The notes below the pieces were generated by a model that searched no databases, was not told where the DNA came from, and saw only the letters and a program-made list of their open reading frames with translations. This document shows, in pieces, positions 1 through 10,622 of a stretch of 64,000 nt of DNA; positions within the stretch are counted from its first letter, which is position 1, and every line of letters begins with the position of its first letter. Origin of the DNA: Brachypterus glaber (lineage: Eukaryota > Arthropoda > Insecta > Coleoptera > Kateretidae); NCBI GenBank assembly GCA_958510825.1, contig OY294048.1:14463589-14527588 (forward strand), given 5' to 3'. Position numbers and translations under genes: made by a program.

Positions 1-131
1 TTTGAACCCCAATACAATTTAAGTGACAAAAACTATAAAGGTGAATAAAAATCGTACATGTCGTTCAAAAGTTATATCTGAATTTTTTTGTCTGTCGGGA
101 AATGTTTTTGACCACAGTTATAGTTATATTA

Positions 132-346
132 TATGGTCTGTTTCATCAAGCAAGATAGTAAATTAAAAATCGCACAGTAAATATTTTCAAAACAGATTCG
201 AATATTGGATGTGCGAATATACTGCCTAGTTTATTTTATAAAATATAACTATATTCCATACGCAAACATATACTATTCAAACCTGTTGTAAAAATATTTA
301 CTGTGCGATTTTTAATTTACTATCTTACTTGATGAAACAGACCATA
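132..346. mobile_element. MITE with ~65-bp terminal inverted repeats
   Basis: The first ~65 bases (from TATGGTCTGTTTCATCAAG) reappear as the reverse complement at the right end, with only a few mismatches; both arms carry the stretch AAAAATCGCACAGTAAATAT. The ~85-base centre is AT-rich and has no reading frame. The structure fits a non-autonomous DNA transposon. The superfamily is not evident and no clear target duplication is visible. Confidence 0.75.
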
Positions 347-349
347 GTT

Positions 350-814
350 CTAATAACTAAAGAAAACTTTAGGATTAAGATTATAAGAATATTGGCTCTT
401 TGTAAAGGGTTCTTAAATGGGAAATTATTATTTTGTTAGCAGCAGATTTTTTATTGAAGAATATAGAGAATGCATTGATAAACTTTTATTTTTGTATTTC
501 TTAACCTATCCCATTATTAAAATGTTAAATAGAATTAATTATACATGGTGATTTATTAGCCACTTTGCAAACTTTGGCAATGAAAAGTAGATTTAATTTC
601 ATAAAGATATGTTCACATAAACGTAGGTAGATCTTTCTTTCTCCAGAAGTATTAGCTCATTTAAAATTTTTAAATTGAAAAAAGGTAGCCATGATTTAGC
701 AAAACAAAATTTAGTAACTGTCATTTTAAACAATTACCTGTTAAAAATGTAAACAAAGAAATCTAAACAAGTTTATCATTATTCTGTGCGGTTCATTTTT
801 TGGTTGGTGTCATT
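350..814. other. Unassigned AT-rich sequence
   Basis: No reading frame, inverted repeat or tandem repeat was recognised here. Confidence 0.4.
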
Positions 815-865
815 TAGGGACCCTATATATTACGACGTTTAATGTCATTATATATAGGGTCCCTA
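815..865. repeat. Short palindrome (TAGGGACCCTATATA arms)
   Basis: TAGGGACCCTATATA is followed after a ~20-base loop by its inverse ending TATATAGGGTCCCTA. It could be a tiny MITE remnant or a hairpin. Confidence 0.6.
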
Positions 866-1435
866 GTGTCATTAATTAAAATATTTTTAGAAATAATTTT
901 ACCTTGAATATATCCAATTTTTGGTGAATACGACATAATATTCCCGATTATCCCTTCCATATATTGAAAATGATCAAAAATTTAACTCGAAATTCATGTT
1001 TGTGTGTAAAATAGAGCTTTGGGAGGGTGTTGAAGAAGAAGGCAAAAAAGAACAGCTTATTTACCGTAGCCCAATATATGGGTTTTAACGTTTTATCAGA
1101 TATGAAAAACGGCAACTTGTTAATATTATCGTCAAACACTTGTCCATGTGTTCAACATCGATACACCAAAAGCACGTTGGTATAAAATATGGATAGTATT
1201 TAGACTGAAAATTTTAATACAAACTCGGCGCAGTATCTATTTAAATTTAAGTTAAATCAGGGCAGCTACGATTAGTGGTTTGAAAATTACTTGTAGTAAT
1301 ATTTTTAATACCTATTGTGCGTTTGATCATTTTTGACATTAAGATTAAATTGACTGTTATTTTACGTCTTGCAAATAGTTATATAATAAAAAAAATTAAA
1401 GATCGGTTAAAATTATAAAAAACCTAATTTCTTGG
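866..1435. other. Unassigned AT-rich sequence
   Basis: No convincing gene. The stretch near 1311-1370 weakly resembles 14085-14145 (both hold a TTGTGC...ATTTTTGACATT segment), which hints at an old dispersed repeat. Confidence 0.35.
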
Positions 1436-1439
1436 ACAG

Positions 1440-2055
<616 letters not shown>

Positions 2056-2095
2056 TGTTTTTTCCGTAAGGGCCTATAAAAAATAATGAAAATTG

Positions 2096-2386
2096 TTCCA
2101 GTGTGCGATGGGTGATACCACCACGGCGCTGCTTTCCATCCTTTTGTCTAGTAACGTTTACAGAGGCGATCAGAGACGGCTACAAAGCGTTCGGCAACTG
2201 TACGGCCGGATTTTCCCGTGTGCTTTACAGCTCAACTTTGTGTACACTACGTATTTGTGACCACCAACTCTCCCCGATACCCGCCCAGATTACACTAGTT
2301 TACAGGGGTCTTGAGTCCAAGTCCCTCTCCTTTTAAAATTTTCTTTTTATAATTATAATTTTATTATTATTATTATTATTATATGT
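2096..2386 (+). mobile_element. GC-rich island with TTA-repeat tail, possible SINE or exon
   Basis: About 240 bases of clearly higher GC than the surroundings end in a TTATAATTATAATTTTATTA stretch and a (TTA)n run. A GC-rich body with a microsatellite tail suggests a retroposon (SINE or 5'-truncated LINE) on the plus strand. A 77-residue frame (2103-2336) crosses it but matches no family I recognise. An exon of an unknown gene is the alternative. Confidence 0.35.
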
Positions 2387-2401
2387 AAATTAGCTAATCC
2401 G

Positions 2402-2431
2402 CTACGTTACGTAATACTTGAACGTTCCCTT
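2402..2431. repeat. Solo end of the GGGAACGTTCAAG MITE family
   Basis: The stretch GTTACGTAATACTTGAACG followed by TTCCC matches the termini of the complete element at 28115-28244 and the partial copies at 9790 and 33286. Confidence 0.6.
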
Positions 2432-3092
2432 ACCTCGTATGGACATTACCACGAAGGGATGTTATCTCGAAGTATTTATCTTGAACGGTTCTTACCTCGA
2501 AAAAATCTTTTTATCCGTTTTTTTTTCAAATTATTATATTTTGTAGATCAATATGTACATGTTATACGTATATAAATAATTAAAAAATATATTTATAAAA
2601 ATGTTTCACTTGGTAGTTTTTTGATTATTTGTGATTACAAATATTTTCTTTATTTATGATATACATACCTATCAATATTACTGGTTTAAATTAATTAATT
2701 TCTATATTTTTTTAAATAAAACTATTGCTTTGGATGGATTGGCAGTTTTTTAATTATTTGTGATTTTAAATATTTGTTTTCTGTATACTAATATAAATAA
2801 ATAATTTTTTTATCTAGTGTTAAATTTTCATTTTTGGTTTGGACTTACAAATGTTGCTTTGGATTGGTTGGTAGTTTTTTAAATTATTTAAAAAAATGTC
2901 TCCTTTCGAGGTAATTTTTCATGCGAAAAAGTCCATGCGAGGTATATTCTTGCGAGGTAAAAGATAAAATCCAAACCAAAGCGATGTCCGTGTGAGGTAA
3001 TGGGCTTTTGAGGTAAGCGTTTTCGAGGTAACGGAGTTCTAGGTAATTTTTTCAGATAAAAGTTTTCGAGGTAAATGTTTTCGAGGTAGTAA
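2431..3092. mobile_element. Element with inverted arrays of a CGAGGTAA motif
   Basis: The left ~90 bases hold several TTACCTCG-like units (TTACCTCGTATGG, TTATCTCGAAG, CTTACCTCGAAAA). The right ~200 bases hold at least eight copies of the inverse, CGAGGTAA or a one-base variant, spaced about 15-25 bases. The two arrays face each other around an AT-rich ~370-base middle. This is an inverted-repeat element whose ends are degenerate short tandem repeats. It has no coding capacity. Confidence 0.6.
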
Positions 3093-3199
3093 GTAGTTTT
3101 AAAACTTGATTTTAGGATGTTACGTCTTCATCGTAAACTTAAAGATTAAATTTCAAAATTCAATTAAATTTTCTATAAAACGGTAAAAATATCGGTTTA

Positions 3200-3321
3200 G
3201 TAGGTATGATGTGTCCAATTTTCGTATTTCTTTTTCTTTTTTCGGATTCTCATGTAAAAATCTTTTTAACATAAGAATCCGGAAAAAAAAATAAATGCGA
3301 AAATTTGACACATTAGGTGGG
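3200..3321. mobile_element. ~120-bp hairpin MITE
   Basis: The left arm (GATGTGTCCAATTTTCG ... CGGATTCTCATG) and right arm (CATAAGAATCCGG ... CGAAAATTTGACACAT) are imperfect inverse copies of ~50 bases around a ~15-base loop. Likely a non-autonomous DNA element; class unknown. Confidence 0.65.
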
Positions 3322-5037
3322 TTTCTTTGTGCAGGGTCAAATATGCTCAAAAACTAATAACTATTTTTTTTTAAATTATTAAATTTTAAAAAATTTAATA
3401 CAATTAATATAGGCTGTGTCAAACATATTATGGTCATAACTAAGCAAGTTAACTGGTTTAAATGTAACCAGCTAACTACTGTACTTTATGTTGGGTTCAT
3501 CGGGTTATGAAAATATTGATCATATACTTTATTTCTCTTTATAAAAACTTTCCTTCCTCGTAATTTGATAAAACATGGTTTCTGCAAAAACACGACCGAT
3601 TCTGTAATACAAGTAATATCAATAAATTAATTTAATAGGTACCTGATCTCTGCATAATTTTTAATAATGCGTCTGCAGTAAAAGCTAATTGGCGTGTATA
3701 CATACACTAAAAACACTATTGTTATTAAATAACACAGACACAACAAAAAATATCTTCTGTGTCAGGGGTGCCACGTATACATTCGAATGTATTTTTGGCT
3801 GCTGAACACATTTCGATGTTAGTTTTGACCAACAGGTCAGCGTTTCAAAATAACCTCAAAAAACAGTTTGAAAAACGGCGGATTTCAACTGTTTGCTAGA
3901 ATAATATTATACAGTAGTTTCAAAAATCGCCAAAAAACACCCCAGACAAAAATAAAAAAAGTTATTGGAGGTTAAACTAAAAAAAAATGGAAAATTATGT
4001 TTTTCGATTTTTTTTTCAAAAAAATTTTGTTTAAAAAAAGCAATCTTTTTTAGTTTTTTTTTAATTTTTTTTTCGTCAAATTTTATTTTTTTTTTATTTG
4101 GTTTTTTAAGTATTTGAGAAAATATATCATCCCACTGTGAACAGAATATAGTGGAATTCGAGATCCAAACGCCAAAAATTGCGTTTTAAGAAATTTAAAA
4201 CCCCTTATGAAGGTTTTACTCTTCAATTCTGTCTTCTTATTGGTCGACGGCCTTAAGACGAATCCATGGAACAAACGTAAAAACTGGCAAATGATAAGTT
4301 ATTAAATTATTACAGGATCTACTATGTATAACAATAAACATAGTGTTGCATTACTGTATGACTAAATTGGGCGAGGCATAATGGAATCATTAAACGAAAG
4401 ATTAAAAAAGTGCTCGTTGCTCTAAATGAACAAAATATGGCACAATCTTCGAACTTAGGTTGATATAACCATTTTTTATATTTTTTCTGAGTAAATGTTA
4501 GTATAGAGCAACAAGGGAATTTTGTGTTTTTTTTTTTAGTCGTGGAGAACCTCACCTATAGGCTTGTACTAGAGGCTCTCCACTAATTTTGATAACAAAA
4601 TAAGACAAAATAAAATAGTAGAGAATATTCACAGCAAATTTAATTTATAATTTTAGAAGTTAAAATAAGTACATTGACGATATATCGTTTATATGTGCTC
4701 ACAGCTTTCTCTAAACTGTGGTTAATTTTTTCTTTGTTGTCAAAGAAGGGTATCGTTTTAAATAGGAGTTTTGGGCTAGATAAGAAAAATATGTTTTTGT
4801 TTAAAAATTGCAATTGCAATGATAAAAAGAAATGATAAAAAACTGTGTTATTTTTTATAAAGAACAAAATGAAACAAAAATTAAAAACTCAGGAATTATT
4901 TGTTATCGAAAACCCGACAACATCGTATTATTCTTGCGCTAAATGTGACTATCATATTGAAAAAAAGCAATATTTTTTGTTATCTAAAAACCAACATAAA
5001 TACATTTAGGTAGAATGTATAATAAAAACACTGTACA
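3322..5037. other. Unassigned AT-rich sequence with T tracts
   Basis: Homopolymer T/A tracts crowd 3955-4110. Around 3783-3930 the words ATGTATTTTTGGCTGCTGAACAC and a following AACCTCAAAAAAC-like segment resemble the inner part of the ACACAGGCCCAC MITE family, so a decayed copy is possible. No gene was seen. Confidence 0.35.
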
Positions 5038-5085
5038 ATATTAATTAAATATATTTATTTTTAAATAAATATATTTAATTAATAT
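5038..5085. repeat. Perfect AT-only palindrome
   Basis: Two perfect 23-base arms, made only of A and T (ATATTAATTAAATATATTTA at the outer side), flank a 2-base centre. It could extrude as a cruciform. Confidence 0.85.
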
Positions 5086-5170
5086 AAAAAGTTAAAAGTA
5101 TATGTGTAACTTTTTCATAATCTAGTTAAATCATATCATGGAAATAAACTAATTTGACATGTTGAAAGCC

Positions 5171-5290
5171 ACATTATAATAATAATAATAATAATCTTTA
5201 TTTAGAAATAATAATGATACAATATTGATAATATTTTACTTGCCTAAGCATAAATGCTTGTATTGTATTGTATTAAATTACTTGTCTTGG
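5171..5290 (-). mobile_element. 3' end remnant of a LINE, TTA-repeat tail
   Basis: Read on the minus strand, AATAAAGATTATTATTATTA forms a polyadenylation-like signal followed by a (TTA)n tail. The LINE at 52082-52925 ends the same way. No coding sequence remains next to it. Confidence 0.4.
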
Positions 5291-6346
5291 GTAACACTGT
5301 CCTATGGAACTACATGCTTTGGTTTATCGTTGAAACTGCTGGTTTGCTTACAATGTTATTATAGTATAAATACCTCAAAAATAACTCCATAATCGTACTG
5401 AAACCTAAGAAACTAGTCACATAAGTCTAATTATACATTGAGTTATAGTATATTAAATCCGTAAAAACTAATAAAACCAACAAAATATTTTAATATTATA
5501 GTCAAGAGCAGTAAACACAACACAGGCTCTTTCTTTGGCCCCACTGTAGTAGTTAATGTGCAAAGTTATTTTTATTTTGACGAGATGACATTTGACTTTT
5601 TCGTGCAAAATCGTACATTGGCATATGTTAAAATTCTTAATTAAAATAATTAATTAAAGTATGTTCCGGGATGTAAAAAGGGCTGGAATTTTGGCTAAGT
5701 ATTTATTTTTTATGTATCTATAAGCATGTAAAGTCTTATCGTTGCAGGCGATTTAGCCCAAAATGCAATACCCTCCTTTAGATACAATTGATCATAATAG
5801 ATTTGGTTTCAGAAACTTCAAAAACCCCCAAACCATCTTTTTATCAAAATTCATTACAATTTATGAAAATTTCCCAATATTTAGATCCGCTATAATGAAT
5901 TTTAAATTTTTAAGTGTTAATTTTGGAATTATCACTACGCGTTTATATTTAACGAAATGCAAAAAGCTTCCAAACAGTTTTCAGATGCAGGCCAGTGCTA
6001 AACTTCCATCAACCATTGCTAGACTGCAAAATCCTATTTTTCTATATGGAGATTGTTCATTATTTCATGCCCATACAAAATGGCACGTCGTGCTTGCAGT
6101 TTTAGCAGCAATGATGATTTCGAAATGAATCAAATATGCAAATAATAGATCTTGGATAAATTCATGTTTTATTTATGAAAGCAATATTTACTTTAGTTGA
6201 TTATTTTTTAAGCGGGACGTGCGGGGAACGATGGGCGAAAAAATAATTGCACTGAAACACGAACCATGCTGGAGCCTTTCCATATCTAGAAAGCACTTGT
6301 TATACTTTTAATTTAATTTTAATAAAATGTTAAGTATTGATCGATT
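5291..6346. other. Mostly unassigned; holds one dispersed-repeat unit
   Basis: The part 5793-5910 (ATTTGGTTTCAGAAACTTC ... ATCAAAATTCATTA ... GATCCGC) resembles the tandem units at 45160-45440. A 121-codon frame (5763-6128) runs through that repeat and matches no protein I know; its first half is repeat-derived. Confidence 0.4.
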
Positions 6347-6601
6347 ACACAGGCCCACAAAAAAATAAGTTGTCTCTGCTGGGGTTGAGACCCACCTATT
6401 ATTAAGTATTTTGGGATGCTGAACACGAGTCTGTCATAAAAAATGCACTTCATGAACTCATTTTTTTGTTACACTGAAAAAACTCATATAATTAGTGCAG
6501 CAAAAAAATGAGCTCATGAAGTGCCTTTTTTATGACGGATTCGTGTTCAGCATCCCAAAATACATAAGAATAGGATCCCAAGCACAGACAACTTTTTTTT
6601 G
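6347..6601. mobile_element. MITE of the ACACAGGCCCAC family, copy 1
   Basis: It starts ACACAGGCCCACAAAAAAA. The inner arms (TTTTGGGATGCTGAACACG / CGTGTTCAGCATCCCAAAA) are close inverse copies and enclose a second short hairpin containing TGAGCTCATGAAGTGC. The right end (CAGACAACTTTTTTTTG) has degenerated. Other copies are at 14567, 26803, 30638, 38427 and 47127. Confidence 0.7.
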
Positions 6602-6737
6602 TATGAAGATTATATCGATTTAATATTTTTGGCACATAGACCCTTTAGAACTTAAACTTTTCAATTTATATTTCGCCCTAAAAAGTGTCCATAACATTTC
6701 ATCTGAACTCTCATTTAGTCTATAAATATATTTTTAT

Positions 6738-7365
6738 AACCAAATTTTATTATCTTAACTATAACATACTAGTATGGCTTGAAGAGTGTTGTTTAAATGA
6801 CGTCATAGTTAGTTGATAAAGTAGGACACTATCATACCAAAATCTTTTTCGAGGTTAAAAAGTTGATTGAGTTTTTTATTTTGCGATATTTGAAATTGGG
6901 AACCAAAAATGAGGTCTACAAGGAAAAATTAGACCTGTCCTAAGTTCTCAAGAATATTTTTGCATAAAGCTTATAAATTACTTAATTTTATTTTATAGGT
7001 ATCTACATTATCCAAAAATGATATTTGACGATTATTTAAAATTATTTCAGTTTAATACGTTCTTGCACAAAAAAGTGCCTGGCAATCTTACAAATATTTT
7101 TAACGTCTGGCTTACCCAACAAAAATTATACCTAACCTATTTTTTCCTCTTCTTGTTCGAAAAAATATGATTTGGAGTGAACAGAAATATAATAGAAAAG
7201 GATAGAAATACTTACTCTGTGAGCAAACCACCTAGGGTACGTGGTTACTACGAATAGTTAGTGTGACGTCATTGTTTGTTGTAGTTAAGTAATAAAATGT
7301 GTGTAGTATGCTATTCTTCATACTAGTATGTTATAGTTACGATACAAAATTTGGTTATAGATTTC
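6738..7365. mobile_element. Inverted-repeat element, ~0.63 kb
   Basis: The left arm contains TATAACCAAATTTTATTATC, AACTATAACATACTAGTATG and TGACGTCAT. The right arm contains the same blocks inverted in mirror order (TGACGTCATTG, CATACTAGTATGTTATAGTT, AAATTTGGTTATAGA). The arms span ~100 bases each. The interior is AT-rich without coding sequence. Confidence 0.6.
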
Positions 7366-7369
7366 ATTG

Positions 7370-8278
7370 TATATTTAGTTTGACTTCAAGTCAAATACGA
7401 ATGATTTACAAGAGAAAAAAATAAGATGCCATTATTATGTCATAACTTCATAAAATAAATTTGTTAACTTTTAATTTAACTTATCACAATTATTTTTATT
7501 AAAAAAATTACTTCATTAGTGCACCGTACTAGTAGGATTCTCTTGATTTGGATTTAGATTTATTGACTAAGTTATAGCTATGTTTTTTAAGGATTCTTTT
7601 ACAGAATAAAAACAGTGCCTTTTACCGGATGTCCAGGCTAATACAGATCAAACGTTTCTTGGCTTTATTATCAAAGCTATCAAAATTAAATTTATTTCAG
7701 TAAGCAACAAAAAAAAATACTTGCTTATATAACTTTGGATTTGGTTGCCCCAACCAGATTCCTTTTTCTGTGTTAACATTATAAAATTATTAACACTAAA
7801 GTTTTAGCTGCTAGAAATTGAAAGATTATGTTAGAAGTTTTTTAGCAATAACTTCTTTCTTATTTGGGTGTTAAATAACGTTTTAAAGTATTTTTCAGAT
7901 GTAAAAAAAATTATCTTTTATTTGAAAGCAATATAATATTTTCAGGAACCCTGTACTACTTGGTACCTGTCCACTGGATAGGTAGGTTTGATATGGTTTC
8001 TTTAGAAACAGGCGAAATTTATCATTTGATGATGACAAAACTTAATTATAAAATTAAATAAACGTAGGTCTTGTATAAATTACTGTAAATATTTCCTAAA
8101 AAAGGAAAATAAATCGAATAAATAAATGACTACTAAAATCAAAAGTTAATTGGTGAAATAAAATGAAATAAAATACAGCAATTGATCAAATATAACAATA
8201 TTATAAATAAAATAAACATAAGTTGAGCAATATTTAAACTGAAAAGGGGTTTGTCCAAGGAAACTTAACCTCAAGGAG
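7370..8278. other. Unassigned AT-rich sequence
   Basis: No gene, tandem repeat or inverted repeat was recognised. Confidence 0.35.
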
Positions 8279-8548
8279 TACATAGAAAAAACGGATTCCT
8301 TGAACCAAGGACACGTGTCTTTGTATATGTTCAAATCCATATTCTCTTGTTTCAAGACTGGCATTTTCTTGAACCAAAGTCAATGTCCTTGAATGAAGAG
8401 CACGGGTTTTGGAATAAAAATCCGCGCTCTTTATTCAAGGACATTTACTTTGGTTCAAGAAAATACCAGCCTTGAAACAAGAGAATATGGCTTTGAACAT
8501 ATCCAAAGACACGTGTCCTTGGTTAAAGGAATCCGTTTTTTCTATGTA
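8279..8548. mobile_element. Palindromic element, family A (copy 1)
   Basis: Nearly the whole 270 bases folds back on itself. The arm reads CATAGAAAAAACGGATTCC, TTGAACCAAGGACACGTGTC, ATTCTCTTGTTTCAAG, and the right arm mirrors it. It holds the palindromic GACACGTGTC twice. A second copy lies at the right edge of the window (63857). No coding capacity; class unknown. Confidence 0.8.
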
Positions 8549-8557
8549 AAATACACA

Positions 8558-8720
8558 TGAAAACTTCGGACGGTGTAGGTGACTTCAGATACTTCATCCC
8601 AAAATCTTCTGAACCAAAGCACCTGTGCACAAGTTGGAATTTAACCTCACAACTTGTGCACACGTGCTTTGGTTTTGCGAAGAAGTGTCCGAAGTAACCT
8701 ACACCGTCCAAAGTCACCTC
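8558..8720. mobile_element. Palindromic element, family B (copy 1)
   Basis: The arms GGACGGTGTAGGTGACTTC / GAAGTAACCTACACCGTCC surround an inner pair AACCAAAGCAC...GTGCACAAGTT and its inverse. It lies 10 bases after the family A palindrome, so the two may form one composite unit. A related copy is at 55745-55920. Confidence 0.75.
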
Positions 8721-8989
8721 GGTTGATGGTACCTTCTTAATTTTAAATTAAACACTATAAAAAATAAAATAAACTCTAATAAAAGCAGGATTTTTTTATG
8801 CATTTAAGATTATGTATATTGTTTCACGAAAACAGTTCTTCGAAAATGCTCAGCCCGTTTTTGAAGAAAATGTTTTGTTAGGTCTATGACTCCAGCATTA
8901 AGTCTCCAGGGGTGCCTTTTTACCCTCCTAAACAAAAAATATTACGCGCAAAACATAATTACACCTCAAGTTATAAATAAATTCGTTAA

Positions 8990-9113
8990 ATTTTTTTCGG
9001 GATCTTCGGGATTTTTTTTTGGGATATTCGGGACTTTTCGGGATTTCGGGATTCAAAAATCTTCGGGATATCCCGAAGTTTCGGGATGCCGAATTTCGAG
9101 ACTGGAAACCCTA
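8990..9113. repeat. TTCGGGA short-motif repeat cluster
   Basis: The word TCGGGA or its inverse TCCCGA recurs about nine times in ~90 bases with variable spacing, near the palindromic GGATATCCCGAA. A single related piece (CAATCCCGGGATTTTCGGGA) is at 32422-32443. Possibly the subterminal part of a DNA element. Confidence 0.6.
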
Positions 9114-9526
9114 CTCACCACTTATTATGGACATACTCAACAGTGTATACGAAATATTTGACACAGAGAATTTTAAATATTAAAAAACTTTAAGCGATGA
9201 AAATTTCAATGCAATTTACATATTTGATGAACGCTTTGTATTTTAATTACGGTATAATATTTAATTCAGATTTTCTGTACAATTAAATACACGTAACAAC
9301 ACGTACACACAGAATAAAGAGTTATGACACATTCCGATGTTGAAAAACGTGTTTTATGTTTAAATGCCCTTTAACACACCGCATATTGTTATGAGCTTTT
9401 GTTTTCGGCCGTTTTTCCAATTTCACCATTACCCCCAGAACGCTGTGAATATAATACCTCCGTTTTCGGCATTCTTTTATTCAATTTGCGGTTTATTCTG
9501 CGCGTATAGCTGAATTTATATGTGAT

Positions 9527-10622
9527 ATGAGGCGTATAGTGCAAGAGTGGCCCATATGTGTTTTTTTGAGATTTGCGTTTTTTTTATATCTTTCATTACA
9601 TACCACCCTCATAACAGAGGGTTTTCTTTTTGGCACGATACAAGCATTTAAAGCACTATTGCATTATTAAAATATCGCTTTTATTAGTGCAAGAGTGGCC
9701 CACAGGTATAGGCTACCAGTCAAACATATCTTGACAGTCATAAAAACATCCAAACGCAGCGAAACGTTTTAAACAAATTCGCCCTCCCCCCCTAGAGCGT
9801 TAGGTGATACTTGAATGTTCCCTAATGGGTTGATAGTGGTGTTCGCTGGGTTATATTATTGGGGACGTTGAAAAAGCCAGCTGCATCATTAAAAATGTCA
9901 ATTTTATTCTTAAAAAAGCTAAAAAGGCAAGTTTTACCAAGGATTTATAAAGATATTTTTAGAAAGATTCTTAAAAAAGCCAAAATTTGTTTTATCGAGA
10001 AAGTTATTTGTTCGCCCCAAAACAAATCATTTTCTGCACAAATGCAGGAGCGTTATGTTACCAATTTTGTACATTTTGCTTTATTAATAAAAAATTATTA
10101 CAGCTTACCTTAAACTTTGAGATCATAGGAACTGAAATCCATTTAGGTACTTGAACAATGTTTACGCATTAGTTATTCTTCATTTTTAAAGGTTCATGCT
10201 AAACGTTTATTTAACTATTCCAGAGCATAATTATTGGTGTTTGACTATTCTGTTATTAAATAACGAACATTTCTTTCACATGTAAAAATAATTAAAATTT
10301 CAAAGTAAAATATAAGGTTAGATCTACTCAAAAAAACGTGTTATTGAAGGTCAGATCTCGTTCGTAATGCAATGGTGCCCCAAAATGAACACAATGTATA
10401 GTGACCCACCAATTTTTTTCTCTAAGAAAGTAATGAAAGTAAAATAAATTTATTTGTCATACATTACCTTAATGTTGGTTGAGTCTAAAAACCCTAACAG
10501 AAAATTTTTAAATAAAATAATGCGTCCTAGATCAAAGATTAAAAAATCGGAGAAATTTAAATAGCCATTATCTCGATATTTCCATAAAGTGAAATGGGCC
10601 ACTCTTGCATTATACGCCTCAT
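9527..10622. mobile_element. 1.1-kb non-autonomous element with 28-bp TIRs
   Basis: ATGAGGCGTATAGTGCAAGA + GTGGCCCAT at the left and its near-perfect inverse at the right end delimit the element. A third, internal copy of TAGTGCAAGAGTGGCCCAC lies at 9687. Inside there is a partial end of the GGGAACGTTCAAG family (about 9793-9820) and an 84-codon frame (9859-10113) with no recognisable similarity. No transposase is visible. Confidence 0.7.

Noticed and set aside
2103..2336. 77-codon frame as a host exon
   Set aside because: The GC-rich body with a TTA tail fits a retroposon at least as well and no splice sites or family match support a gene; left as uncertain.
5763..6128. 121-codon frame as a possible gene
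   Set aside because: Its first half is a dispersed repeat also present at 45.2-45.4 kb and the second half has no recognisable motif.
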